From assembly GCA_018105865.1 (NCBI GenBank), contig CM030868.1:4261031-4325030 (forward strand): a DNA stretch of 64,000 bases, in the 5' to 3' direction. Positions 1 through 10,541 of this stretch are shown here, piece after piece (position 1 is the stretch's first letter; each line of letters starts with the position of its first letter). The DNA comes from Metaphire vulgaris. Lineage: Eukaryota; Annelida; Clitellata; Crassiclitellata; Megascolecidae. The notes beneath the pieces were generated by a model. The model had not been told where the DNA came from. It ran no database searches and was given only the letters and a program-made list of their open reading frames with translations. Position numbers and translations under genes: made by a program.

Positions 1-238
1 TGTCTCTGGAACTGGCTTCTTCTTCTGCGAATATGCTAAAGTCTCATTACTTTACCCTGCAACTCCAATGCTAGGAGTGCCTCTGAGTAGAAATAGAAGA
101 GGCACTATACAATTGTCACATTACATTACATTACATTACATTGGTCGGTACGGCAGGGCCAAAGTTCTCGGGATTTAAATCTTGGTCCCCGAGACGTCCC
201 GGATATTTTTGAAATCTTGACTGTTGCTTCATGTTCAG

Positions 239-329
239 GCTGTCATGCTGTCAGACGATGACGTGTACAAATGTTCAGCGCAAAACAAGTTTGGTGTGGA
301 AGACGCAAGTGGCCATTTGATTGTACGAA
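239..329 (+). CDS. L1CAM: L1 gene exon: end of an Ig domain
   Basis: Follows a TTCAG acceptor and ends at a GTTAGT donor. It encodes the DDDVYKCSAQNKFG block, the F-strand cysteine region of an I-set Ig domain, then GHLIVR, the usual end of an L1 Ig domain. Thirty codons plus one base. Confidence 0.85.
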
Positions 330-3300
330 GTTAGTTGGATATTCAGCATTTTAAATTTAGTTTACTCTGTTCACTTGTAGACTTGTTTAATGCAAAAGGG
401 GCTGAAAATATACTTTAAGGAATTTTGTGCTGTTCCAAAATATTTACTATAGACAATATTTTGTTGTTGATTTCAATGAGTTTGTTTGATATAATAATTG
501 ATTTATGTTCTTTTTAATCAGTCAAAAACTTGAAACCATTAACTAATGGTTTGCTTGATAATAATTGATTTATGTTCTTTTTAATCAGTCAAAAACTTGA
601 AACCATTAGTTAATGGTTTCAAGTTTTTGACTGATTAAAAAGAACATAAATCAATTATTATCAAACAAACACATATGATTTGAACTGTTTTTTCTCTCAA
701 GATTATGAAGGTGACGACAAATGTATGTTTCAGAAAAGACAATGATAGAAGTTCCTCCAATGTCCCAAGCTGTGCTTGCCAAGTCAAAAGTGATTCTTGA
801 ATGTTTGGCGAGGACCGATCCAGAAGAGATGCGAAACCTTCAAGTGAACTGGTTCAAAGATGGAAACCCCATCGATGCTGCTGCTTCAGCTGGAAGAGTC
901 GTTCACGATTCTGGCAACTCACTGGTTATTTCTGACGCTCAAGTTCTCGACACTGGCTCATACACGTGCAGGGCTTTCACTCCGCTTGACTCAGAGGAAT
1001 TTAGTGCCACTGTCATTGTTAAAGGTGCGTTCTTATATATTGTTAGCAATTTTTAATGAGTTTGAATAAGTGATTTATTGAATGAATGGATGAATGAATG
1101 AATGAATGAATGAATGAATGAATGAATGAATGTATAGTTTAAAATGAACTAGTGCAATAGCATTTCTGGCACAGCACACTAGGCTCAATTTAATGGCAAT
1201 AGGTAGATAAGATTGCATATTATGTATACAATTATTATATATTATACAGTACATACATTATTATACAATAACAATTATTTCACTGATACTAGATTCTGAA
1301 AAGATGGGTCTTCAGCTTAATTTTGAAAGACTCTATGGAACCTTGCAATGTAACACTCCCCAAGTCTCACAATTATATATCTGTTATCTGTTATGACAGC
1401 TAACTTATAACACTCATTCACTCACTCACTTACACTCATTTCGTGTTATAACAATCTGGTTGAATGGTTTGAATCTAATTAAATAATTAATACTAATTTT
1501 TTGGTTCAGATCGTCCTGGCCCTCCAATAAATTTGAAATTGACCCTTTGCAACGGTTCTAACGCGACGCTCTCTTGGCAACTAGACAACAACGGCAACGA
1601 AGACATCACACAGTACGTCGTTCGGTACGAAAGTTCGCTGAACGAGTCTGGGTCTGTTAACGTCAGCAGCTCCAGTCCTTTGGAGGCGCTGGTTTCACTG
1701 AAGCCGAACAGAAAGTATGCGTTGTCCGTAACGGCACACAATGCGCTCGGTGCGAGCGATCAGGCACTGTATCCGGCCGATGGATGCGTGACGCCACCTT
1801 CGACGCCGTCAAAGAATCCGGAGGGTGTCTGCTCCGAGATGCGTGGATTTGGACGTCTTGTGATCGTGTGGCAAGTAAGTTTTGCAGATTGAGACAATCG
1901 GATGATTATTTTAGTAATGACTGCCTTTTGTAAAACGCTCTTGCCTTTGGCTTTGGCCATGCTATAGCGCTACATAAATTATCAAGTAGAATAGAATAAA
2001 ATAGAATAGAATAGTGGTTTTAAGATGACTGTATTATGGGTGTAAATAGCAGATTATCTGAAAAGCTATCGGCTAATTAAGGGAAATAAGATTTTTGGAA
2101 AAAAGTGACAGAAAATAAACTTAATCCTGAAACATTTGTGGGGGTAATTTGACAAAGAGAAGGAGTTTCTAGGAACGAAAGACAACATGACAGAATTAAG
2201 ATTGTTGACTCTAAATTGTATCTATTTAACTCCCAACTAATTAATGTGATCACTGGATTGTCTAACTATAACGATTGCTATTTCTGATTGAAAAACTAAT
2301 AGCAGGACAAGATTTTACAAGAGTGATAATAAACTGTGAGCCTCTCAATGTATTTCTGCAGGCTCTGACAGTATACGATCTAAACGGACCGGGATTTTGC
2401 TACATCGTCTCGTACCGACGACTTGACCGTCCCGGAGCAAAAGAGGAACGACTTGCGATAACCGACTGGACGGCCAAGGAGCTTGTGATCTATGACCTGG
2501 AAGAGTTCATTCCGTACGAGATTTCAGTTCAATCTGCGAATGACGTCGGACATGTTCCCGTCGAGGCGGAACGAAGACTTGCCCGCTCGAGTGAAGGAAG
2601 TGGGTCTGCCCAATGTTGAAATTCTCATTTGTAAATATCGAGTTCTGGCCGCTTTTGTTAACGTGCATCTTTGCTGTCGCGAGCCTTTTCCAGCTTAGTT
2701 CTGTTTGAATCTCTCAAGTCCCTGTTTTTCTTTCTTTCTTTCTTTCTTTAGCGCCAGTTATATCTCCTCAGAACTTTCGTATCAACTTGGAAACGCTCAA
2801 CAGTTCTAGTGTCGAGTTTCAGTGGGATGCGGTCAACGAAACACTGGAACTGATTAAGGGCTTCTTCAGAGGCTACCAGGTACCATAGAATTTAATTATT
2901 GCTATGACCGATCTATGGTGTCTGAAAGTGAAGTCAGTTTTCCACCATTTTGATCACATTATCGTAAAACTCTCAATAGGAAACGGATGGGGTATATGTT
3001 AAAGTCATTTGTTTTAGTACTAGCCGGGGTTTGCATTAGAAGCTTTACGGTAATTTCTACTGTATGTTAGCCATGGTAACTATTGTCTAAAACTTAGCAA
3101 AGATGGCGGCAAATAGGCTTCAATTTTCCGCAATCTTTACCATAGATCGACAACTTCCAGTGAGTATTAATTTCTATGATTGTGACTGCGGTCTTTGACT
3201 TCATCAGCTGGTGTCTCAAAACAGCAGCATGTTACCAGACAGTGCTTAGCAGCATTAGAAAACTGAAGCCTCTTTTAAAAAATTTTACATCGTGGTTCAT

Positions 3301-3459
3301 GCAATTAATTATTTCTATGCAAACATGACTCTTCAGCAGAACTCAACAAAATTGATTTTTAAATAATAATTGTAATTGCTAATAATAATAAATTTTAATT
3401 GCAATGATCATAATGATCAGTCATGTATATAGAGTTTAATATAACATGAAATTGATCTG

Positions 3460-3507
<48 letters not shown>

Positions 3508-5044
3508 GTTGTTGTTATTATTATTGTTATTGTTATTATTGTTATTATCAGTGTTTTATCCAGACTCCAGGCCTTTGGGGGGATTGACTTGGCTGGAGGG
3601 GAAGAGACACAGTTCAATGCAAAAATATGTGTCTGTTCAGTGCTGGGATTTTTGTAGGAGTTTTTTGGGGGGTGCGGAGGGAATCTCCCCCTAACAGGCT
3701 TAGATAAAACACTGATTATTATTATTATTATTATTATTATTGTATTTGTTGCTGTTTTTGATAGGTTCAGTTTTGGAAGTCTGGAAAATCAGATACAAAG
3801 CAATTGATCGATGTCAAGATAAATAGGAAGTTTGATTTCTGTCCTCTGAAAAGGACCCGGAATCGTAGAGAAACAGCAACGAGGACGATAGTCTCGGCCT
3901 TCGCCACAAATCTTTGGCCTTTTTCCCAGATAACTGCCGGTGTCGCTGTGATGAACGGCGCTCAAGTGGGAAATCTCAGCGACACGATTACGTTCCATAC
4001 TCCAGAGGGAGGTTGTTGTTGACCTTGTCATATTTGTATTCTTTCACTTCAATTGCCGGTATTTTATGGACATACCATGCGACAGTGTTTGATCTAGACT
4101 CCTGGACTCCGGGGGAAACTGACAAAGCCAGGGGGAATTCTGCTACGGGGCTGCTGTTAGTTGATGTAGTATGCCAACATTTCCAGGGTAATTTGAAATT
4201 CCCGGGGGGGAAGGGCAATTCCCCTCACCTGGAAACAGCCTAGATTAAACCCTGCCATGCGATTGACATACTTTAAAAAATTTAAACCTCTAAGCCAGGC
4301 ACTTTCTTCTTATCTGTAAATTTGTCATGACTGAATTGACCGACCTTTTCGGCTTGTCATGGCTTTAATTCGGATTGGATTTGGTGTGCCATCAGCTGAT
4401 GCCATGGGCTTCATAATAGTGGCGCCGTAGAAGTTCATTGATTGGTCGATCAGGGATATTTTTACACCCCATAACACCCCCAACGCCCCCCCCCAATTTG
4501 AGGTCGACACCCCCAAAAATTTGGTAATGCGACAATGGTATGTATACAAAATGCATACTAATTAGCTTAGAACACCACTCAAATGGAGAAGGACACCTCC
4601 TAACTTTTATTCGTCGGATTACCTCTTTTTTCTTGTCAGAGGTTTTTTGAGACTTTTAGGGGTTTTTTGGTTGGTTTTGGGACTTGATGATGTTTTTTTA
4701 TTGCTTGTCAGCCTTTTTTCGGGCAGAGACTTAAAAATTCTGACACCCCCCAGATTTTTCCGAACCCCCCAAATTCAAAATTCTAGAAATAACACTGTGG
4801 TCGATCGATTGATTGATTTATTGATTGTTACTGGTTGGTTTATGTGTTAGTGCCTGGTCCTGTGGCCAATCTTCGGGCGACCGAAGTTGGATCATTTCAC
4901 GTGAAGCTGCACTGGAGTCCACCTCTGAATCCAAACGGCGTTGTCACTGGATACGTCATAAGTTACATTGTGGGTAGGTGTTACGACCGGAACAATACGG
5001 CAGTACCAGCACAAATTCTGCTCTGTAAGTAAGTAAGTAAGTCT

Positions 5045-5075
<31 letters not shown>

Positions 5076-7951
5076 AACATTTGTGATGAGTAATGCATTT
5101 GCGCTTGTGGTCAAATCTGATGTGCAGGAAATTCGCAGAATCAAGACAAAGAGTTTCAGATATTGACACGTCCGTTCACGCTGGTGGGAAGGACGGTACA
5201 GCATTAACCCCTTAACTGGCCATTTATTTGTAACTCAATGTAAAATGGACAAGTATACTCGTCTCCGCCGGTTAAGGGGTTAACGGATGTGAAATCACTA
5301 ACTGTGCTTATTATTGACATTGCAATGCGCTTGTTAACATCTTTTGAACAGGTGCAACATAAATAGCTAGTTGATTGATTGATTGATCGATTCAGTGAGT
5401 GAATAAGTGATTGATTGATTGATTGATTAAACTAGAGCAGCTACAAAATGAGTGTTCATTTATGTAAAAATTTGCCTTCTTTATGTAAATTTTAGGAAAT
5501 ATTTGCTTGAGGCCTGATGCTTTGTCGTAATTTTGTAAGATGATGTTTTAACCCCTTAACTGGGTGCCCCAAGTAACGCTCGTCCATTTTACATTGAGTT
5601 ACAAATAGTTGCACAGTTAAGGGGTTAACAGTTTAGTTGGCTCATTCACTCTCAAATCGCATTGTTCATTAAATTGAAATTGTCTTAGACGATCTATGTA
5701 TTTCTCACATTATGTGTACTGTATATAAAGTTTTTGCTGTTGAAATTTTATATATTTATGGGTTTACTTGTTTATTTATTAGGCATTAAATTGTCTAAAT
5801 GATTTCTGTTTTGACTTTCAACCTGTGTCTTTGCTTCAGCGTATCCTATGAATGGTTCTGTCGAGGAGAAAAACATAACTGATCCCTCAAAACCTTGTGG
5901 AAAATTGCATCCCTTGCGCGACGACACCGCGTACGATATCACCGTTTATGCAAAGACCAGCATTGGACTTGGCGAACCAGTTTCATTGCAGATAAAGACA
6001 TTTATTATTGGACGTACGTGATATCTGGATACTGGATACTGTTTGAAATAGCCATGGGCATATACTCGTTAGTGAAAGAGAGCATATGAGGCACACACAC
6101 TTGTACTCAATCATCAAGTTTTTGGTGCATGTTTCATTTGTTGACTGTTATAAATAACAGTCTAAAGTAATTTTAAAGCTATTTGATTATGTCGTGCAAT
6201 GCTTTTAGTTTGTAAGCTCAAATTATTTTTCTGCCGAGACTAATATATTGGAAGTTGTAAGGGAAACCTTTAGTTTAGTAGACACTCGAAGGACATTTTT
6301 AAAGCAATTTTTAGATGCATTATAGAAATTTTAGAATGTATTTTTTATTGAATTTTTAAACATGAAATATAGCACTAAATGAATTCATGATTGAGTGATG
6401 TTTATTTCAGCTCCTGATAAGCCATTTATATCACATTCTGACATTGGTGATACATCGGTCAAAATTTCTTGGCTTGCCTCGAAAGCAAAGACAGTGAATC
6501 CGGGTTCGGAGTTTTATGTGGAATATAGAAGACTAGGTACAGTGCACTTTCTAGTAATCAATTGCTTGTCTTTGTAAGTGGCTTCTCTTAGGCACAAAGA
6601 CTTTTGTCATCTTGTCCATGGACATAAAAATTATATATCAATACATTTTTGTAAATATTATCAGATTAAATTTAGATTGCATTTATGCCAATTTTTTTCA
6701 TAGAAAATAGTACGTTATATAGAATTATTTATTAGTTTAATTAGTGGCATAATTAAAATATCTAAACTACTTATCTGTAATGACTAATATTGAATCAGTT
6801 TAGACAGCAGATCTTTTGTATTAAATGAATCTTTAAATAATTTTATCGCAGACGGTGAAGTCAGCGACTGGCAGACAGCAGTTCCAGCTGAGAAGGACGA
6901 TCAATGGGTGAATGTAACTGAATTGGAAACTGGAATCGAATATCAATTCGCAGTTGTAGCGGTAAACCTGGTGAATCTCACGCGGTCAGACGAAGTGACG
7001 TACAAGATCGGAGAACAGTCGGGTGAGTCGGTCTAGACCATAGACTTTAATATCTGTGTATTATAATAAATCTATGGTCTAAACGAAAAATTAAATTATC
7101 TACGGAAGTCTGGAACGTCAACTATCTTGTTATGTCAGGATTTTTTGTTACAGGAATTTATTATTAATAGTTGTTTGGCTGCATTTTATGATTCGAGAAC
7201 TCTCGAAGAAGTGGATGAGTGAGATTGAACGAGTAAATGAGTGAGTGGGTAGGTGAGTGACAGTAGCGGCTCCACAGGGGGGCCCGTGCCCCCCTATTGA
7301 GTGCCTGTCCCCCCCAGCGCCCCCTGTTGGGACCCTATACTTAATACTACATACCTAGCAACAAATGGTTGGCCCCCCCATGATTAGAAGTTGCCATCCC
7401 AACGGCCCCCCACTTGCCAAATCCTGGAGCCGCCACTGGTGAGTGAATGAGTGAGCTGGTGCAATGCGTAGTGGTTTTGGCCAGCACTGTGAATGTTGGT
7501 GACGTTCCTGATTATTAATTTAAGTGTCCTCCCACAAAATTTTCTAATAGTACAGAAGAACTGCGTTATAACGGACTTGGTTATGAGGTATACTCTGGTT
7601 ATAACGTACCACAATGTACCATTCTCTGTAATGCACTACCATATTGGATATAACATATATTATGATATTATATACCGGTAATAAATTTTAAAGACCCGCT
7701 AAGTATGTTATAACGAAGTTCTATTGTAGGTTTTATTTTTATTGATGTTAATATCTATAAATTGCAGATAGTATTATTTGTGTGTGTAGTGTAGTAATAA
7801 CTGCTATGGAGTTAATTTACATGAAAAACATAACTTAGAATTCCAGTAGTGAATGATTTCAAAATAAACCTCAGTACTATAGAATACTAAATTGGATGGG
7901 TGCAACCATACAGGGCTGACTTGTGAACCACTTTAAACCTTGTTGTTGTTG

Positions 7952-8007
<56 letters not shown>

Positions 8008-8672
8008 TCCTTGGTTGTGTACTACTGGTTGTGTACTACTTTTTATGCTGTGCTTGTCACGAATAAAGATGATGATTATTATTATTATTATTATTATAAA
8101 TCTTTTGATCAAAATTTGAATTCAGAATTCTGTGGAACTGTCATTCTTTTGAAATCCATCCTCTCGTAATTTGGAAGTTCTCTTGTTGATTATTTGGAAC
8201 ATTAACAATGGCTAAGAAGTGTTCTGGATGTTTGCTAATGTCTTACATTAATCCAGTGAACTACATCACTGTAATGTCTTACATTAATCCAGTGAACTAC
8301 ATCACTGTAATGTCTTACATTAATCCAGTGAACTACATCACTGTAATGTCTTACATTAATCCAGTGAACTACTTCACTGTAATGTCTTACATTAATCCAG
8401 TGAACTACATCACTGTAATGTCTTACATTAATCCAGTGAACTACTTCACTGTAATGTCTTACATTACCGGTAATCCAGTGAACTACATCACTGTAATGTC
8501 TTACATTAATCCAGTGAACTACTTCACTGTAATGTCTTACATTAATCCAGTGAACTACATCACTGTAATGTCTTACATTAATCCAGTGAACTACTCGTAC
8601 ATCACTGCAATGTCATACATTAATCCAGTGTTTTTAACATGATACGGTGTATGGATATTATTATAGATATTA

Positions 8673-8707
<35 letters not shown>

Positions 8708-10172
8708 GGATATTATTGGATACTATGCTCGTCACTATAATATTATTACACTTGTGCATGGTTGTATTTAGAGCCATTGGTACGTGCTGGAGGACAGCCT
8801 TTATGGTTCATTCCACTTGTTGTACTACTGTTTGTCATCATTATCGTCATTATTTTTCTTGTCTACAAGCAGCTGAATAAAGGGGGAAAATATGCAGGTA
8901 AGAAAATGAAACCGCCCAAGCAGTGGATTTATATTTGGAAACTATCAACATTTTTACTATAAAGGTAGTTTAATTAAACTTAAAATAGAAGCCCTGTAGC
9001 ATTCTAAATGTAGATGCAGGTCAGATAATATATTTTGCTGATTTCAAGGTTGCATTTGATGCAATCTTTCTCAGTTACTACATTTTATAATAATAATAAT
9101 AATAACAATAATAATCATGAACTGACTATGGTGGCATATCATACAAGTACTACTAGGACACCTTACAACTAAAAAAAAACAGTATATCCTACAATATTAA
9201 TATATTATTAATTATTATATTATATTATTATAATATTATTACGAGTCAGTGGCGGCTCCACATGGGAGACCCTGGAGGGCCCGTGCTCCCTATTGAATGC
9301 CTTGCTCCCCCCTAAGTGACTCCCGTGTTGGGACCCTATACTTACTACTGCATACCTATCAACAAATGGTTGACCCCCATGCTTAGAAGTTGCCACCCCA
9401 ACAGCCCCCTGCTTGCCAAATCCTGGAGCCACCATTGTTATGAGTAATTATTGACAACTTTTATTTGAATTTTTCAGTTGTGGAAAAAGAAATATTTGGA
9501 AAGGTTGTTGCAGAAGAAGAAAGTGGGTTTGGTGAATATTTCAGAAGGTAAAGCAACACCTGGTTGTCCACTGATCATTTAATTTTACGAATAGTTACTA
9601 AGAATATAAAAATGGAATAAAGAATTACTGGTAATTCCAAAAAAAGTTACTAAGATAATTAATTAATCATGCACATCAAATTTATTGGATCAGGTGACAA
9701 AGGTTCAGCATTTCTTCAAACTGCAGGCTTTGCAACAACTGTGTCTGAGGAGATGCAATGTTTGACTAGAGTTTTCAGTGGCGTAGCCAGGATTTACGGA
9801 AGGGGGGAGTTTGGTTTTTGGTTTTGACATGACCAACTTCGTGAAATCTTGACAAGCAAAAAAAGGTCGTCACCTCTTAAACCGTCACATTTTATAGCCA
9901 GGGGGGTGACCACCAAAATCACGTCCCAAAATTTTAAAAATGCATAGAAACTCACTAAAAATATTTTGTTTTCTGCAGCCAAGGGGGGTTTTAACTTTTA
10001 ACCCCCAAAACCCCCTTGGCTATGCCACTGAGAGTTTGTGATGACTGGAACTGATTAAAACAGTTCTGGACCATCTCTCCTCCGCTCTCTCTCTATATGT
10101 CTGTCTTTCTGTCTCTCTATGTCTTTCTTTCTGTCTCTCTCTATGTCTGTGTCTCTTTTTTTCTCTCTGTAC

Positions 10173-10228
<56 letters not shown>

Positions 10229-10541
10229 TTTTATTGCTGTTATGATCTAGTTTGATTGTAACCTGATATAACTCAAAATTTTCTGGACATGTGAATTCAG
10301 GCTAATAAGTATTAATGAGAACTTAATTATTGTTTCTTTAATGTTCTGTAGACCGGAAGCAAACCATTTTGGGAATAGATCATCAATCATTAGCCAGCCT
10401 CTGTCTGAGCTAAGTGACGATGGCATGAGTCTGAGTGAATATGGGGATCCAGATGTTCAAAAATTTAACGAAGATGGTTCATTTATTGGACAATATGCAA
10501 ATCGGGAATCCACGACAAACAAAGCGAATTCTCATACGTAG
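239..10541 (+). CDS. L1CAM: L1-family neural cell adhesion molecule (L1CAM/neuroglian type), 3' part
   Basis: Thirteen exons join in frame: 239-329, 734-1024, 1510-1874, 2362-2599, 2752-2879, 3765-4011, 4851-4973, 5840-6013, 6411-6536, 6852-7022, 8772-8897, 9478-9547 and 10352-10541. All introns are GT-AG and phases match. The 779 visible residues give the C-terminal half of one Ig domain (1-30), one Ig domain (31-127), five FN3 repeats (about 128-651), a transmembrane helix (about 662-684) and a 95-residue tail. The tail has the L1-family landmarks KGGKY, FGEY, SLSEYGD and EDGSFIGQY. FIGQY (761-765) is the ankyrin-binding motif; phosphorylation of its tyrosine releases ankyrin in known members. 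The order Ig, five FN3, one helix and FIGQY is diagnostic of the L1/NrCAM/neurofascin/neuroglian family, whose members mediate axon adhesion and link to the spectrin skeleton. The signal peptide and first four or so Ig domains lie upstream of the window. Which vertebrate paralogue is closest cannot be decided here. Confidence 0.95.
485..668. repeat. Foldback: direct copy plus near-perfect palindrome
   Basis: A 55-60 bp block appears at about 490-545, again at 553-611 in the same orientation, and a third time inverted at 614-668. The last two form a near-perfect palindrome centred at 612. It lies in the intron just before the Ig6 exon. Confidence 0.9.
734..1024 (+). CDS. L1CAM: L1 gene exon: complete Ig domain (Ig6 position)
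   Basis: Starts after GTTTCAG and ends at GTGCGT. One I-set Ig domain sits on one exon. The first cysteine is in VILECLA, the core tryptophan in VNWFKDG, and the second cysteine in DTGSYTCRA. It directly precedes the first FN3 exon, so it fills the place of Ig6 in a standard L1 protein. Confidence 0.9.
1081..1131. repeat. GAAT tetranucleotide microsatellite
   Basis: About twelve tandem GAAT/TGAA units just after the Ig6 exon. Confidence 0.95.
1510..1874 (+). CDS. L1CAM: L1 gene exon: FN3-1 and start of FN3-2
   Basis: Starts DRPGPPINL, the usual FN3 entry. It shows the FN3 tryptophan (LSWQ), the YVVRYE strand and the Y.LSVTAHNALG block. It ends inside the second repeat at VIVWQ. Confidence 0.9.
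2362..2599 (+). CDS. L1CAM: L1 gene exon: rest of FN3-2
   Basis: The block LNGPGFCYIVSYRR matches the typical 'NGPGF.Y.V.YR' of L1 second FN3 repeats. It is followed by the Y-x-I-x-V-x-A-N-D-V-G signature of FN3 strand F. Confidence 0.9.
2752..2879 (+). CDS. L1CAM: L1 gene exon: first half of FN3-3
   Basis: Preceded by a long CTTT tract and TTTAG acceptor. Encodes VISPQNFRINLET then VEFQWDAV and GFFRGYQ, as in FN3-3 of L1 proteins (W-D-x-V...I-x-G-x-x-x-G-Y). Confidence 0.88.
3462..3552. repeat. ATT trinucleotide microsatellite
   Basis: About 90 bp of ATT with GTT variants. It abuts the left end of a miniature element at 3549. Open frames of poly-Leu or poly-Ile across it are artefacts. Confidence 0.95.
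3549..3714. mobile_element. Miniature hAT-like element, CAGTGTTTTATC ends
   Basis: Starts CAGTGTTTTATCCAGA and ends with the inverted TTAGATAAAACACTG. Flanks GTTATTAT and ATTATTAT form an 8-bp duplication (7 of 8) within the ATT microsatellite. It lies 50 bp upstream of an L1 FN3-3 exon. Confidence 0.8.
3765..4011 (+). CDS. L1CAM: L1 gene exon: second half of FN3-3
   Basis: Starts VQFWKSG after TGATAG. The matching L1 block is YYWK. A basic loop (KRTRNRRE) occurs at about the place where many L1 proteins carry a protease-sensitive basic stretch. It ends FHTPEG at a GTTGTT donor, a weaker donor than most in this gene. Confidence 0.85.
4083..4254. mobile_element. Miniature hAT-like element, CAGTGTTT group
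   Basis: 172 bp, ends CAGTGTTTGATCTAGA and CTAGATTAAACCCTG inverted, with an exact 8-bp duplication CCATGCGA on both sides. Lies 71 bp after the FN3-3 exon. Confidence 0.88.
4451..4797. mobile_element. Miniature hAT-like element, CAGGGATATTTTTACA group
   Basis: 347 bp. Left end CAGGGATATTTTTACA, right end the inverse of CAGTGTTATTTCTAGA, exact 8-bp duplication TGGTCGAT. The longest copy of its group here. Confidence 0.85.
4851..4973 (+). CDS. L1CAM: L1 gene exon: first half of FN3-4
   Basis: Encodes PGPVANLRA, VKLHWSPP and NGVVTGYVISY, the canonical FN3 A to C strands. It starts 53 bp downstream of a miniature hAT-like element that ends at 4797. Confidence 0.92.
5019..5071. repeat. AAGT tetranucleotide microsatellite
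   Basis: Tandem GTAA/AAGT units in the intron after the first FN3-4 exon. Confidence 0.9.
5204..5283. mobile_element. Tiny piggyBac-like element flanked by TTAA
   Basis: 72 bp between two TTAA sites. Ends CCCCTTAACTGG and the inverse CCGGTTAAGGGG. It shares the core GTAACTCAATGTAAA with the copies at 5548 and 59779. Confidence 0.85.
5548..5628. mobile_element. Tiny piggyBac-like element flanked by TTAA (opposite orientation)
   Basis: 73 bp between TTAA sites with ends CCCCTTAACTGGGTGCCCC and CAGTTAAGGGG. Its interior is the reverse complement of the 59779 copy. Confidence 0.85.
5840..6013 (+). CDS. L1CAM: L1 gene exon: second half of FN3-4
   Basis: Encodes the LRDDTAYDITVYAKTSIGLG block (the FN3 'L-x-P-x-x-x-Y-x-I-x-V' tract) and ends FIIG at a strong GTACGT donor. 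Confidence 0.92.
6411..6536 (+). CDS. L1CAM: L1 gene exon: first half of FN3-5
   Basis: Encodes PDKPFISHSDIGD, VKISWLAS and FYVEYRRLG, with the FN3 tryptophan and Y-x-V-x-Y-R strand. The acceptor TTTCAG and donor GTACAG fit the phase. Confidence 0.9.
6852..7022 (+). CDS. L1CAM: L1 gene exon: second half of FN3-5
   Basis: Encodes SDWQTA, VTELETGIEYQFAVVAVN and a TRSDE-containing end. This is the last repeat before the membrane. Donor GTGAGT. Confidence 0.92.
7261..7438 (+). mobile_element. Miniature hAT-like element, CAGTGGCGGCTC group
   Basis: 178 bp, ends CAGTAGCGGCTCCA and TGGAGCCGCCACTG, exact 8-bp duplication GTGAGTGA. The interior has C-rich tracts and a conserved GTTGGGACCCTATACTTAAT stretch shared by all seven copies in the window. 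Confidence 0.92.
7553..7726. mobile_element. TA-flanked mariner/pogo-like miniature element
   Basis: Ends CAGAAGAACTGCGTTATAACG and the inverse of CAATAGAACTTCGTTATAAC, flanked by TA on both sides, 174 bp. Related to 23885 and 32474. Confidence 0.7.
7944..8007. repeat. GTT/ATT microsatellite
   Basis: About 60 bp of GTT then ATT units. A second short ATT run is at 8075-8096. Confidence 0.95.
8231..8630 (+). repeat. 36-bp minisatellite, about eleven units
   Basis: Unit TGTCTTACATTAATCCAGTG then AACTACATCACTGTAA, repeated about 11 times with few changes (ACATC/ACTTC alternate; two small insertions). It lies in the intron before the L1 transmembrane exon. It happens to be open in one frame (MSYINPVNYITV per unit). 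Confidence 0.95.
8772..8897 (+). CDS. L1CAM: L1 gene exon: transmembrane segment
   Basis: Encodes about 23 hydrophobic residues between PLWF and the YKQ stop-transfer, then NKGGKYA. KGGKY directly after the helix is shared by L1-family tails. Confidence 0.93.
9247..9437 (+). mobile_element. Miniature hAT-like element, CAGTGGCGGCTC group
   Basis: 191 bp, CAGTGGCGGCTCCA to TGGAGCCACCATTG, flanks TTACGAGT and TTATGAGT (7 of 8). It ends 40 bp before an L1 tail exon. Confidence 0.9.
9478..9547 (+). CDS. L1CAM: L1 gene exon: membrane-proximal tail
   Basis: Encodes VVEKEIFGKV and GFGEYFR. The acidic stretch followed by FGEY corresponds to the conserved 'E-T-F-G-E-Y' block of L1 tails. Donor GTAAAG. 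Confidence 0.88.
9776..10030. mobile_element. Miniature hAT-like element, CAGTGGCGTAGCCA group
   Basis: 255 bp, CAGTGGCGTAGCCAGG to TTGGCTATGCCACTG, flanks AGAGTTTT and AGAGTTTG (7 of 8). Confidence 0.9.
10168..10226. repeat. AT dinucleotide microsatellite with upstream CTGT/TCTC-rich tract
   Basis: About 29 AT units, preceded at 10078-10165 by a pyrimidine-rich CTCT/GTCT tract. Confidence 0.95.
10352..10541 (+). CDS. L1CAM: L1 gene last coding exon: ankyrin-binding FIGQY motif
   Basis: Starts after TTCTGTAG. Encodes SLSEYGDPDVQKF and EDGSFIGQY, then ANRESTTNKANSHT and a TAG stop at 10539-10541. The C-terminus lacks the PDZ-ligand ending (YSLA type) seen in vertebrate neurofascin. Confidence 0.95.

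Noticed and set aside
8231..8630. CRISPR-like array of 36-bp repeats
   Set aside because: Units are directly adjacent with no unique spacers and the DNA is clearly animal.
8208..8642. 144-codon open frame of repeated MSYINPVNYITV
   Set aside because: It is the translation of an intronic minisatellite, has no splice or promoter support, and lies inside an L1 intron.
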